Assembly: GCA_024642185.1 (NCBI GenBank) | Contig: JAHEBR010000046.1 | Span: 1 to 12,113 of the forward strand | Direction: 5' to 3' | DNA length: 12,113 nt | Source of the DNA: Marivivens sp. | Lineage (GTDB): Bacteria > Pseudomonadota > Alphaproteobacteria > Rhodobacterales > Rhodobacteraceae | Shown: piece after piece, positions 5,657-12,113 of the stretch | Layout of the letters: every line of letters starts with the position of its first letter | How positions within the stretch are numbered: position 1 is the first letter of the stretch | Notes under the pieces: model-generated | Database searches by the model: none | What the model was told of the DNA's origin: nothing | What the model saw: the letters and a program-made list of their open reading frames with translations, nothing else | Translations under genes and position numbers: made by a program

Positions 5657-6769
5657 ATGAGAACTCGTGCCGCTGTTGCCTTGGCCGCTGGGAAACCGCT
5701 TGAAATCATGGACGTCAACCTTGAGGGGCCGAAGGCCGGCGAGGTCTTGATCGAGGTGAAAGCCACCGGCATCTGCCACACCGACGAGTTCACCCTTTCC
5801 GGCGCCGATCCCGAGGGGCTATTCCCCGCGATCCTCGGCCATGAAGGCGCGGGCGTGGTGCTCGAGGTCGGCCCCGGCGTGACCAGCCTCAAGCCCGGCG
5901 ATCACGTCATCCCCCTCTACACGCCCGAGTGCCGCGAGTGCGAATACTGCCTCAACCCGAAAACCAACCTCTGCCAGTCGATCCGTTCGACCCAAGGGCA
6001 GGGCCTGATGCCCGATGGCACCAGCCGCTTCTCGATGCTCGATGGCACGCCGATCCTGCACTACATGGGCTGTTCGACCTTCTCAAACCACACCGTCCTG
6101 CCCGAGATCGCGCTGGCCAAGGTCCGCCCCGACGCGCCGTTCGACAAGATCTGCTATATCGGCTGCGGCGTGACGACCGGCATCGGCGCGGTGATCAACA
6201 CCGCCAAGGTCGAGATCGGCAGCCGCGCGATCGTTTTCGGCCTTGGCGGCATCGGCCTCAACGTCATTCAGGGCCTGCGCCTTGCGGGCGCCGATCAGAT
6301 CGTCGGCGTCGATATCAACCCCTCAAAGGTGCCGATGGCCACCCGGTTTGGCATGACCGATTTCGTCAACCCGGCGGAGGTTGACGGCGATCTGGTGGCC
6401 TATCTTGTGGCCCTCACCAAAGGCGGCGCGGACTACACCTTCGACGCCACAGGCAACGTCAAGGTCATGCGCACCGCTCTGGAGAGCGCGCACAAGGGCT
6501 GGGGCGAATCGATCATCATTGGCGTGGCTCCGGCAGGCGCGGAAATCAGCACCCGCCCCTTCCAACTGGTGACGGGCCGCAGCTGGCGCGGCACGGCCTT
6601 TGGTGGCGCGCGCGGGCGGACGGATGTGCCGAAGATCGTCGACTGGTATATGGAGGGCAAGATCGAGATCGACCCGATGATCACCCACACCATGCCGCTT
6701 GAGGATATCAACAAGGGCTTCGATCTGATGCACGAGGGCAAGTCGATCCGCTCGGTGGTGGTCTACTAA
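5657..6769 (+). CDS. frmA: S-(hydroxymethyl)glutathione dehydrogenase / class III alcohol dehydrogenase
   Basis: Cytosolic zinc enzyme oxidising S-hydroxymethylglutathione (formed from formaldehyde and glutathione) to S-formylglutathione with NAD+; it may also reduce S-nitrosoglutathione. At 370 residues it is full length. Catalytic zinc ligands are C40, H62 and C170; structural zinc ligands are C92, C95, C98 and C106. GLGGIG at 195-200 is the nucleotide-binding turn and D219 (VGVDIN) marks NAD+ preference. D51, E53 and R110 correspond to residues used for the glutathione adduct in the human enzyme. The ATG at 5657 has GGGAGGA 6 bases upstream and is preferred over a TTG at 5639. In Rhodobacter sphaeroides the equivalent gene is called adhI. 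No S-formylglutathione hydrolase gene is adjacent. Confidence 0.97.
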   Translation: MRTRAAVALAAGKPLEIMDVNLEGPKAGEVLIEVKATGICHTDEFTLSGADPEGLFPAILGHEGAGVVLEVGPGVTSLKPGDHVIPLYTPECRECEYCLNPKTNLCQSIRSTQGQGLMPDGTSRFSMLDGTPILHYMGCSTFSNHTVLPEIALAKVRPDAPFDKICYIGCGVTTGIGAVINTAKVEIGSRAIVFGLGGIGLNVIQGLRLAGADQIVGVDINPSKVPMATRFGMTDFVNPAEVDGDLVAYLVALTKGGADYTFDATGNVKVMRTALESAHKGWGESIIIGVAPAGAEISTRPFQLVTGRSWRGTAFGGARGRTDVPKIVDWYMEGKIEIDPMITHTMPLEDINKGFDLMHEGKSIRSVVVY

Positions 6770-6786
6770 ATCGCAGCCCTTTGCTC

Positions 6787-6814
6787 TTGCGTCCGGGGAT
6801 TCCCTGACTAGCTT
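6787..6814 (+). promoter_or_regulatory. Probable mbfA promoter with inverted repeat at the -10
   Basis: TTGCGT (6787-6792), a 16-base spacer and TAGCTT (6809-6814). The inverted repeat gcttg-aaga-caagc (6811-6824) starts inside the -10 and runs to the expected transcription start, a repressor-like position. It does not look like the ICE box through which Irr controls mbfA in rhizobia. AGGA at 6830-6833 serves as ribosome site. Confidence 0.45.
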
Positions 6815-6839
6815 GAAGACAAGCAGTTCAGGATAAACC

Positions 6840-7817
6840 ATGATCCCCGGAACCACATTCCGCCGCCGTTTCCGCGATCTCTCGGAGCAAGAGATCCTCG
6901 CGCTCGCGATTTCGTCTGAAGAAGACGACGCGCGAATCTATCGCTCTTATGCCCAGCGGCTTCAGGCCGAATTTCCCGCCTCGGCGGCGGTGTTCAATGC
7001 GATGGCAGTGGAAGAGGATGACCACCGCGCGCGGCTGATCGAAGTTCACAAGGCCCGCTTCGGCGATGTGATCCCGCTTATCCGGCGCGAGCACGTTTCG
7101 GGCTATTATGCCCGCCGTCCGGTCTGGCTTGTTGAGAACCTGAGCCTGCCGAAGATCCGCGAAGAGGCGGCACAGATGGAGCGGGACGCCGAGCGCTTCT
7201 ACCTCGCCGCCGCCGCCCGCACGACCGATGCCGATACGCGCAAACTGTTGGGCACCTTGGCCGCCGCCGAGGCCTCGCACCAGCACAAAGCGGGCGAGCT
7301 TGAGGCGGCCCATCTGGCGGATGATGCCCGCTCGGACGAAGAACAGGCCGCGCACCGCCAGTTCGTCCTGACATGGGTGCAGCCCGGCCTTGCGGGCCTG
7401 ATGGATGGCTCGGTCTCGACCCTTGCGCCGATCTTCGCCACCGCCTTTGCAACCCAAAACACCCAGACGACCTTCCTTGTCGGCCTTGCCGCCTCGATCG
7501 GCGCGGGCATCTCGATGGGTTTCACCGAAGCCGCCTCGGACGATGGCCAGATCTCGGGCCGTGGTTCGCCCTTCAAGCGGGGCATCGCGGCGGGCGTGAT
7601 GACCACGCTCGGCGGCCTTGGCCATGCGCTGCCCTATCTGATCACTGATTTCTGGACCGCGACCTTCATCGCCTTCGCCGTGGTCTTTATCGAGCTTTGG
7701 GCCATCGTCTGGATCCAGAACCGCTATATGGACACCCCGTTCCTCAGGGCCACGTTCCAGGTCGTCCTCGGCGGGGCGCTGGTTTTCGCGGCAGGCGCGC
7801 TGATCGGCTCCGGCTGA
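6840..7817 (+). CDS. mbfA: Membrane-bound ferritin / iron exporter MbfA
   Basis: Inner-membrane protein joining a cytoplasmic ferritin-like (rubrerythrin-type) domain to a VIT1-like transporter, known in Bradyrhizobium and Agrobacterium to export iron and protect against iron and peroxide stress. The 325 residues match that family. Residues about 15-165 carry two ExxH di-iron motifs, E59-D-D-H62 and E144-A-S-H147, with further acidic candidates E27/E28 and E114/E118. The C-terminal half (about 185-325) has hydrophobic segments, including the VIT1-like GLAGLMDGSVST, FLVGLAASIGAGISMGFTEA and two near the end (FIAFAVVFIELWAIVWI; VVLGGALVFAAGALIG). AGGA lies 6 bases before the ATG. The gene appears to be transcribed alone, with iron control likely but not proven here. 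Confidence 0.93.
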   Translation: MIPGTTFRRRFRDLSEQEILALAISSEEDDARIYRSYAQRLQAEFPASAAVFNAMAVEEDDHRARLIEVHKARFGDVIPLIRREHVSGYYARRPVWLVENLSLPKIREEAAQMERDAERFYLAAAARTTDADTRKLLGTLAAAEASHQHKAGELEAAHLADDARSDEEQAAHRQFVLTWVQPGLAGLMDGSVSTLAPIFATAFATQNTQTTFLVGLAASIGAGISMGFTEAASDDGQISGRGSPFKRGIAAGVMTTLGGLGHALPYLITDFWTATFIAFAVVFIELWAIVWIQNRYMDTPFLRATFQVVLGGALVFAAGALIGSG

Positions 7818-7820
7818 CGG

Positions 7821-7849
7821 TTCCGCTTGGCGATATTAGGCGCTAGAAG
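7821..7849 (+). promoter_or_regulatory. Possible gpmI promoter
   Basis: TTCCGC (7821-7826), a 17-base spacer and TAGAAG (7844-7849) fall in the short gap after mbfA. The match is weak, but the CTAG core is placed like those before three other plus-strand genes here, 24 bases before the ATG at 7871. That spacing favours 7871 over 7859 as the start codon. Confidence 0.35.
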
Positions 7850-7870
7850 GGCGCAACGATGGAGCCCGAG

Positions 7871-9397
7871 ATGAGCCGACCCAAACCTGTTGTCCTGTGT
7901 ATCCTCGACGGCTGGGGCAAGCGCGAAGACCCCACAGCCAATGCACCGGCGCTGGCGCATACGCCGACCTTCGATCGTCTGCTCGCCACCTGCCCCCATG
8001 CCGAGTTGATCACCCACGGCCCTGATGTCGGCCTGCCAACCGGCCAGATGGGCAATTCCGAGGTCGGCCACACCAACATCGGCGCAGGCCGCGTGGTGGC
8101 AATGGACCTCGGCCAGATCGACCTGTCGATCGAAGAGGGCAGCTTTGGCCAGCGCCCCGCGCTGCAAGACTTCATCACCAAGATGAAAGCCTCGGGCGGA
8201 ACCGCGCATCTCGTCGGCCTCGCCTCGCCCGGCGGCGTGCATTCGCATCAGGCGCATATCGCCGAGGCGGCGCGGGTGATCCGCGAGGCCGGCGTTCCGG
8301 TCGTGATCCACGCCATCACAGATGGCCGCGATGTGGCGCCGAAATCGGCCGTAGGGCAGGTCGCCGCGCTGGAAGCAGCCCTGCCAGAGGGGGCCAAGAT
8401 CGTCACCGTGGTCGGGCGCTACTTCGCGATGGACCGCGACAACCGCTGGGAAAGGGTCGAGCAGGCTTATCGGCTGTTTGTCGAGGGCCGGGGCGTTGTC
8501 ATGTCCGCGCCAACGGCCAGAGCGGCGATCGAAGCAGGCTATGCATCTGGCAAAACGGATGAATTTCTTCCCGCGACCGTGATCGGCGATTTTACCGGCA
8601 TGAAGGACGGCGACGGCCTCTTCGCCCTCAATTTCCGCGCCGACCGGATGCGCGAGATTCTTGCCGCCATCGGTGATCCGTCCTTCGCGGCCTTCGACGC
8701 CTCTAGCCGCCCGCGCCTCGCGGCGATGCTTGGGATGGCGGAGTATTCCGACCAGCACAGCACTTACATGAACACGGTCTTCCCCAAGCAAGCCATCGTC
8801 AACACGCTGGGCGAATGGGTGGCCAAGCAAGGCATGACCCAGTTCCACCTTGCCGAAACCGAAAAATATCCCCACGTCACCTTCTTCCTCAACGGCGGCA
8901 AGGAAGCCCCCGAGCCGGGCGAGGATCGCTATATGGCCCCCTCGCCCAAGGTCGCGACCTATGATCTTCAGCCCGAGATGTCGGCCGAAGAGGTGACCGA
9001 TCATTTCGTCGGCGCCATCGAGGCGGGCTATGACCTGATCGTGACGAACTATGCCAACCCCGACATGGTCGGCCATACCGGCGATCTTGAGGCCGCGATC
9101 AAGGCTTGCGAGGCGGTGGATCAGGGCCTTGCCCGTGTGGTTGCCGCACTTGAGAAGGCGGGGGGCGCGATGATCGTCACCGCCGACCACGGCAATTGCG
9201 AGGTGATGGTCGATCCCGTCACGGGCGGGCCGCACACGGCGCATACGCTCAATCCGGTGCATGTGATCGTGCTGGGCGGACCCAAGGGCGCATCGCTCTG
9301 CAACGGTCGATTGGCCGACCTTGCTCCAACGCTTCTCGATCTCATGCAATTGCCCCAGCCCGCCGAGATGACCGGCCGGAGCCTGATCGTCAGATGA
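7871..9397 (+). CDS. gpmI: 2,3-bisphosphoglycerate-independent phosphoglycerate mutase
   Basis: Cytosolic glycolytic and gluconeogenic enzyme interconverting 3- and 2-phosphoglycerate using two Mn2+ ions. With 508 residues it is full length. The opening KPVVLCILDGWG contains D13, a metal ligand; S63 in TGQMGNSEVGH is the phosphorylated serine. Further substrate and metal motifs are GGVHSHQAH, DGRDV, NFRADRMRE, NYANPDMVGHTGD and TADHGNCE. The ATG at 7871 has GGAG 6 bases upstream and matches the usual family N-terminus; an ATG at 7859 would add four residues and has AAGGG before it. Its stop overlaps the next start by four bases (ATGA), so it heads a coupled run with the EnvC-like gene, ctpA and rppH, an order conserved in Alphaproteobacteria. 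Confidence 0.97.
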   Translation: MSRPKPVVLCILDGWGKREDPTANAPALAHTPTFDRLLATCPHAELITHGPDVGLPTGQMGNSEVGHTNIGAGRVVAMDLGQIDLSIEEGSFGQRPALQDFITKMKASGGTAHLVGLASPGGVHSHQAHIAEAARVIREAGVPVVIHAITDGRDVAPKSAVGQVAALEAALPEGAKIVTVVGRYFAMDRDNRWERVEQAYRLFVEGRGVVMSAPTARAAIEAGYASGKTDEFLPATVIGDFTGMKDGDGLFALNFRADRMREILAAIGDPSFAAFDASSRPRLAAMLGMAEYSDQHSTYMNTVFPKQAIVNTLGEWVAKQGMTQFHLAETEKYPHVTFFLNGGKEAPEPGEDRYMAPSPKVATYDLQPEMSAEEVTDHFVGAIEAGYDLIVTNYANPDMVGHTGDLEAAIKACEAVDQGLARVVAALEKAGGAMIVTADHGNCEVMVDPVTGGPHTAHTLNPVHVIVLGGPKGASLCNGRLADLAPTLLDLMQLPQPAEMTGRSLIVR

Positions 9398-10506
9398 TGC
9401 GGGCATTGGCCGTTCTCCTCTTGCTCTGGGCCGCGCCGCTCGCGGCCGAGACAAGCCCTGCGGACGCGGCAAAGTCTGCCGCAGACAAGTTGGCCGCCGC
9501 CGCCGATCAACTGGCCGCCGCCGAAGGTGCGCGCGATAGGGTGGCGGCGCTGACCGCCACGGTTCAGGCTTATGAAGCGGGCCTTGTGGCCCTGCGCGAT
9601 GGCTTGCGCCGCGCTGCGATCCGCCGTCATGCGCTCGAAGCCGAGCTTGCCGCCCGCAGCGATGAGGTCGCACAACTTCTCGGCGTTCTCGAGACGATGG
9701 GCCGCGCGCCCGCGCCGCTTCTCCTTCTACATCCGCTTGGGCCCACCGGCACGGCGCGATCCGGTATGCTTCTTGCCGATGTTACACCGGCGCTTCAGGC
9801 GCGCGCCGATGCGCTCAAGGCACAGCTTGACGAGCTCGCCATCCTGCAAGCGCTGCAAGAGGACGCTGCGGGCCGACTCGCACTTGGTCTCGACGGGGCG
9901 CAAGAGGCCCGAACGGCCCTGACCACGGCGATCCAAGACCGCACCGACCTACCCAAAAGCTTCATCGACGATCCTGTCCAAACCGCACTTCTGATCGCAT
10001 CGTCCGAAACCCTTGACGCCTTTGCCTCGTCGCTTGGCGAGATACCGGGCGATCAAGATAGCACGCTATCTGCCAGCGCGGCTGGCAATCTATCGCTGCC
10101 GGTATTCGGGACGATCCTGAGGAAGTTTGGCGAAACAGATGCTGCTGGCATCTCGCGCCCAGGCATCGTGATCGCCACCCGGCCTCGTGCACTTGTTACC
10201 ACGCCCGTAGCCGCGACCCTGCGCTTTCAGGGGCCGCTGCTCACCTACGGCAATGTCGTCATCCTTGAACCGGCGGCCGGGGTTTTGTTCGTCTTGGCCG
10301 GTCTCGCCGAGACCTTCGGCGAAACGGGCGAAATCCTACCGATCGGCGCGCCCGTCGGGCTGATGGGTGGCGAATCTCCTGCCGTTAACGCAATTTTGCG
10401 TGAAACCGACCAAGGCAATGGCGCTCAGGCCAACGAGACCCTTTATCTCGAGGTCAGAGAGGGGCAAGGTCCGGTCAACCCCGCGAACTGGTTCGCGTAT
10501 GAGTGA
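9394..10506 (+). CDS. EnvC-like murein hydrolase activator with degenerate LytM (M23) domain
   Basis: Predicted periplasmic protein of 370 residues that would activate cell-separating amidases, as EnvC does, without being a hydrolase. Residues 1-18 form a signal peptide (LLLLWAAPLAA). About 20-190 is alanine- and charge-rich with coiled-coil heptads. About 233-366 is a LytM domain recognisable from PGIVI, GPLLTYGNVVIL, GEILPIGAPVG and LYLEVREGQGPVNPANW. The zinc ligands of active M23 enzymes are missing: the H-x-x-G-x-D region reads SRPGIV (254-259), the dHG region reads LEPAA (291-295) and the HxH region reads LAGL (301-304). The start at 9394 overlaps the gpmI stop (ATGA); ATG at 9397 is a one-codon alternative. 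The partner amidase gene is not in the window. Confidence 0.9.
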   Translation: MMRALAVLLLLWAAPLAAETSPADAAKSAADKLAAAADQLAAAEGARDRVAALTATVQAYEAGLVALRDGLRRAAIRRHALEAELAARSDEVAQLLGVLETMGRAPAPLLLLHPLGPTGTARSGMLLADVTPALQARADALKAQLDELAILQALQEDAAGRLALGLDGAQEARTALTTAIQDRTDLPKSFIDDPVQTALLIASSETLDAFASSLGEIPGDQDSTLSASAAGNLSLPVFGTILRKFGETDAAGISRPGIVIATRPRALVTTPVAATLRFQGPLLTYGNVVILEPAAGVLFVLAGLAETFGETGEILPIGAPVGLMGGESPAVNAILRETDQGNGAQANETLYLEVREGQGPVNPANWFAYE

Positions 10507-10519
10507 GATAGGATTCGAC

Positions 10520-11851
10520 ATGAAGAAATTTGCCCTGGCCGCTGCAACAGGCTCGGTGCTTGGTCTTCTGGCAACCACGCAGATCGCAGGCCCGCTGATC
10601 GCGCAGGAGGCCGACCGAAATACGACCGTCTATGAGCAGCTTGATCTCTTTGGCGATATCTTCGAACGCATCCGCGCCCAGTATGTAGAGGAAGTCGATT
10701 CAGCCAAGCTGATCGAAGCGGCGATTAACGGGATGCTGACCTCGCTTGATCCGCACTCTTCCTACCTCAGCCCCGACGCCGCCGACGATATGCGCGTTCA
10801 GACCCGCGGGGAATTCGGCGGCCTCGGCATCGAGGTCACGCAGCAGGATGGCTGGGTCAAGGTTGTCTCGCCGATGGACGGAACCCCCGCCGATGCCGCC
10901 GGCATCCAGTCGGGCGACCTGATCACCGCCGTCGATGGCGAGAGCCTGATGGGCTATACGCTTGACGAGGCGGTTGATCTGATGCGCGGGCCGGTCGGGT
11001 CGGAAATCTTGATCACCGTGGTGCGCGAGGGTGTGTCCGAACCCTTCGAGGTTTCGATCATCCGCGACACGATCAAGCTGACCGCGGTTCGGGTCCGTCA
11101 GGAGGGCGACTCGATCGTCCTGCGGATCACCACGTTCAACGATCAAACCATGACCAATCTGAGCGACGGCCTTGCCAAGCAGATCGAAGAAGCGGGCGGC
11201 ATCGACAAGGTCAACGGCGTTATCATCGACCTGCGCAACAATCCCGGCGGCCTTCTCAATCAAGCAGTCTTTGTGGCTGACGCGTTCCTTGAGGAAGGGG
11301 AGATTGTTTCGACCCGCGGCCGCAATCCCCAAGACGGCGAGCGGTTCAACGCGGCCGCCGGGGATCTGACCTCGGGCCTGCCGATTGTCGTCCTGATCAA
11401 TGGCGGCTCTGCCTCGGCCTCCGAGATCGTGGCAGGCGCGCTGCAGGACCACCGCCGCGCCATCGTCATTGGCACAAAGTCATTTGGCAAAGGTTCGGTC
11501 CAGACGGTCATGCCGCTTCGGGGCGACGGCGCGATGCGCCTGACGACCGCGCGCTACTATACCCCTTCGGGCCGCTCGATCCAGGCGCTCGGTATCCAGC
11601 CGGATATCATCGTGCAACAGCCGGTTGCGCATCCAGGCGATGAGCCCGAGACCACAACATCGCAGTTCCGCTCGGAAGCCGATCTTAGGGGTTCGCTCAA
11701 CAACGACAGCCTCACCGAGGACGAGATCCGCCAGATCGAAGAGGATCGCGCCCGTGCCGAGGCGACCGCCGCTCTGCGCGAGGAGGACTACCAGCTCGCC
11801 TATGCGATCGACATCCTGAAGGGCCTCTCGGCGCTGGGGCCGAGAAACTAG
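10520..11851 (+). CDS. ctpA: Carboxy-terminal processing protease (S41 family)
   Basis: Periplasmic or envelope serine protease that trims or degrades proteins from the C-terminus; relatives regulate murein hydrolases. With 443 residues it is full length. Residues 1-28 look like a signal sequence (MKKFALAAATGSVLGLLATT...). About 60-90 is the N-terminal helical region (SLDPHSSYLSP), about 90-170 the PDZ domain (GEFGGLGIEV...SGDLITAVDG) and about 190-365 the catalytic core. The Ser/Lys dyad is S299 in GSASASE and K324 in FGKG, 25 residues apart as in E. coli Prc and plant CtpA. A charged tail (about 385-430) follows. The ATG at 10520 is chosen for its AGGA at 6 bases; an in-frame ATG at 10499 overlaps the previous gene. 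Proximity to the EnvC-like gene suggests a shared role in wall turnover. Confidence 0.96.
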   Translation: MKKFALAAATGSVLGLLATTQIAGPLIAQEADRNTTVYEQLDLFGDIFERIRAQYVEEVDSAKLIEAAINGMLTSLDPHSSYLSPDAADDMRVQTRGEFGGLGIEVTQQDGWVKVVSPMDGTPADAAGIQSGDLITAVDGESLMGYTLDEAVDLMRGPVGSEILITVVREGVSEPFEVSIIRDTIKLTAVRVRQEGDSIVLRITTFNDQTMTNLSDGLAKQIEEAGGIDKVNGVIIDLRNNPGGLLNQAVFVADAFLEEGEIVSTRGRNPQDGERFNAAAGDLTSGLPIVVLINGGSASASEIVAGALQDHRRAIVIGTKSFGKGSVQTVMPLRGDGAMRLTTARYYTPSGRSIQALGIQPDIIVQQPVAHPGDEPETTTSQFRSEADLRGSLNNDSLTEDEIRQIEEDRARAEATAALREEDYQLAYAIDILKGLSALGPRN

Positions 11852-11853
11852 GG

Positions 11854-12113
11854 ATGTCGCCGGAAGAGATTGCCCGCCTGCCTTACAGGCCTTGCGTCGG
11901 CGTGATGATCGTCAACGCCGAGGGCAAGGTTTTCGTCGGCCAGCGGCGCGACAATTTTCAGGATGCCTGGCAGATGCCTCAGGGCGGGATCGACAAGGGC
12001 GAGGCGCCGCGCGAGGCTGCCCTGCGGGAGATGTGGGAAGAAACAGGAATCACCGCCGATCTCGTGACCGTCGAGGCCGAGACCGAGGGCTGGATCCCCT
12101 ACGATATTCCGCA
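11854..12113 (+). CDS. rppH: RNA pyrophosphohydrolase, Nudix family (3' end cut by window)
   Basis: Cytoplasmic Nudix hydrolase that removes pyrophosphate from the 5' end of messages, starting their decay, and can split dinucleoside polyphosphates. The first 86 residues are present. The opening LPYRPCVGVMIVN and FVGQRRD, then WQMPQGGIDKGE, are typical of RppH. The full Nudix box is at residues 44-66 (G-x5-E-x7-REMWEETGI) with E59, E62 and E63 as metal ligands. It begins two bases after the ctpA stop codon, so it is in the same operon; no separate promoter is visible. Confidence 0.95.
   Translation, partial: MSPEEIARLPYRPCVGVMIVNAEGKVFVGQRRDNFQDAWQMPQGGIDKGEAPREAALREMWEETGITADLVTVEAETEGWIPYDIP

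Noticed and set aside
5546..5779. N-terminal extension of the I78 lipoprotein
   Set aside because: It would cover the frmA promoter and 5' end and bury the signal peptide and lipobox inside the protein.
7724..9673. A 649-codon open frame on minus
   Set aside because: It lies opposite mbfA and gpmI, both with intact catalytic motifs. Its translation is rich in R, G, H and D with no recognisable domain, typical of the antisense frame of G+C-rich genes.
1..12113. Mobile elements, CRISPR, prophage or toxin-antitoxin loci
   Set aside because: No direct-repeat arrays, transposase motifs, terminal inverted repeats or abrupt change in base composition were seen; the genes are ordinary chromosomal families.

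Overview
The window reads as a chromosomal segment of an alphaproteobacterium, most likely a Rhodobacterales (Paracoccaceae/Roseobacteraceae) species. The evidence is the high G+C, the gpmI–envC-like–ctpA–rppH gene order, a DUF2794 protein, an MbfA-type membrane ferritin, an I78-type inhibitor lipoprotein and a glutathione-dependent formaldehyde dehydrogenase. This assignment comes from recalled family knowledge, not from a database search. Nearly all of it is ordinary chromosomal coding sequence. I see no insertion sequence, phage gene, CRISPR array, tRNA or rRNA.

Layout. 1-1910 (minus): a beta-carbonic anhydrase lies upstream of a class III adenylate cyclase with TolB-like and TPR regions, cut by the window start. 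1911-2433 (plus): a control region, then a small unrecognised protein whose C-terminal half resembles an HPt domain without its histidine. 2441-4694 (plus): an M17 leucyl aminopeptidase and an NlpC/P60 cell-wall peptidase share a stop/start. 4695-5545 (minus): a DUF2794 protein and an I78-family lipoprotein are separated by a structured 194-base spacer carrying a plus-strand-oriented terminator. 5657-7817 (plus): S-(hydroxymethyl)glutathione dehydrogenase and mbfA follow, each with its own promoter-like sequence. 7871-12113 (plus): gpmI, an EnvC-like LytM factor with a dead active site, the S41 protease ctpA and the 5' end of rppH form a tight probable operon.

How the genes fit together. The carbonic anhydrase sets the CO2/bicarbonate balance and the cyclase makes cAMP, a suggestive pairing because some class III cyclases sense bicarbonate. 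The NlpC/P60 enzyme, the EnvC-like factor and CtpA all concern peptidoglycan or envelope turnover. FrmA detoxifies formaldehyde and MbfA exports iron. RppH and GpmI are general RNA-decay and glycolysis functions.

The least explained parts are non-coding: the 5067-5260 spacer with competing stems and a strong terminator facing no annotated gene, a leaderless-looking promoter for the I78 lipoprotein, and a recurring CTAG-centred -10-like element about 24-30 bases before several start codons.
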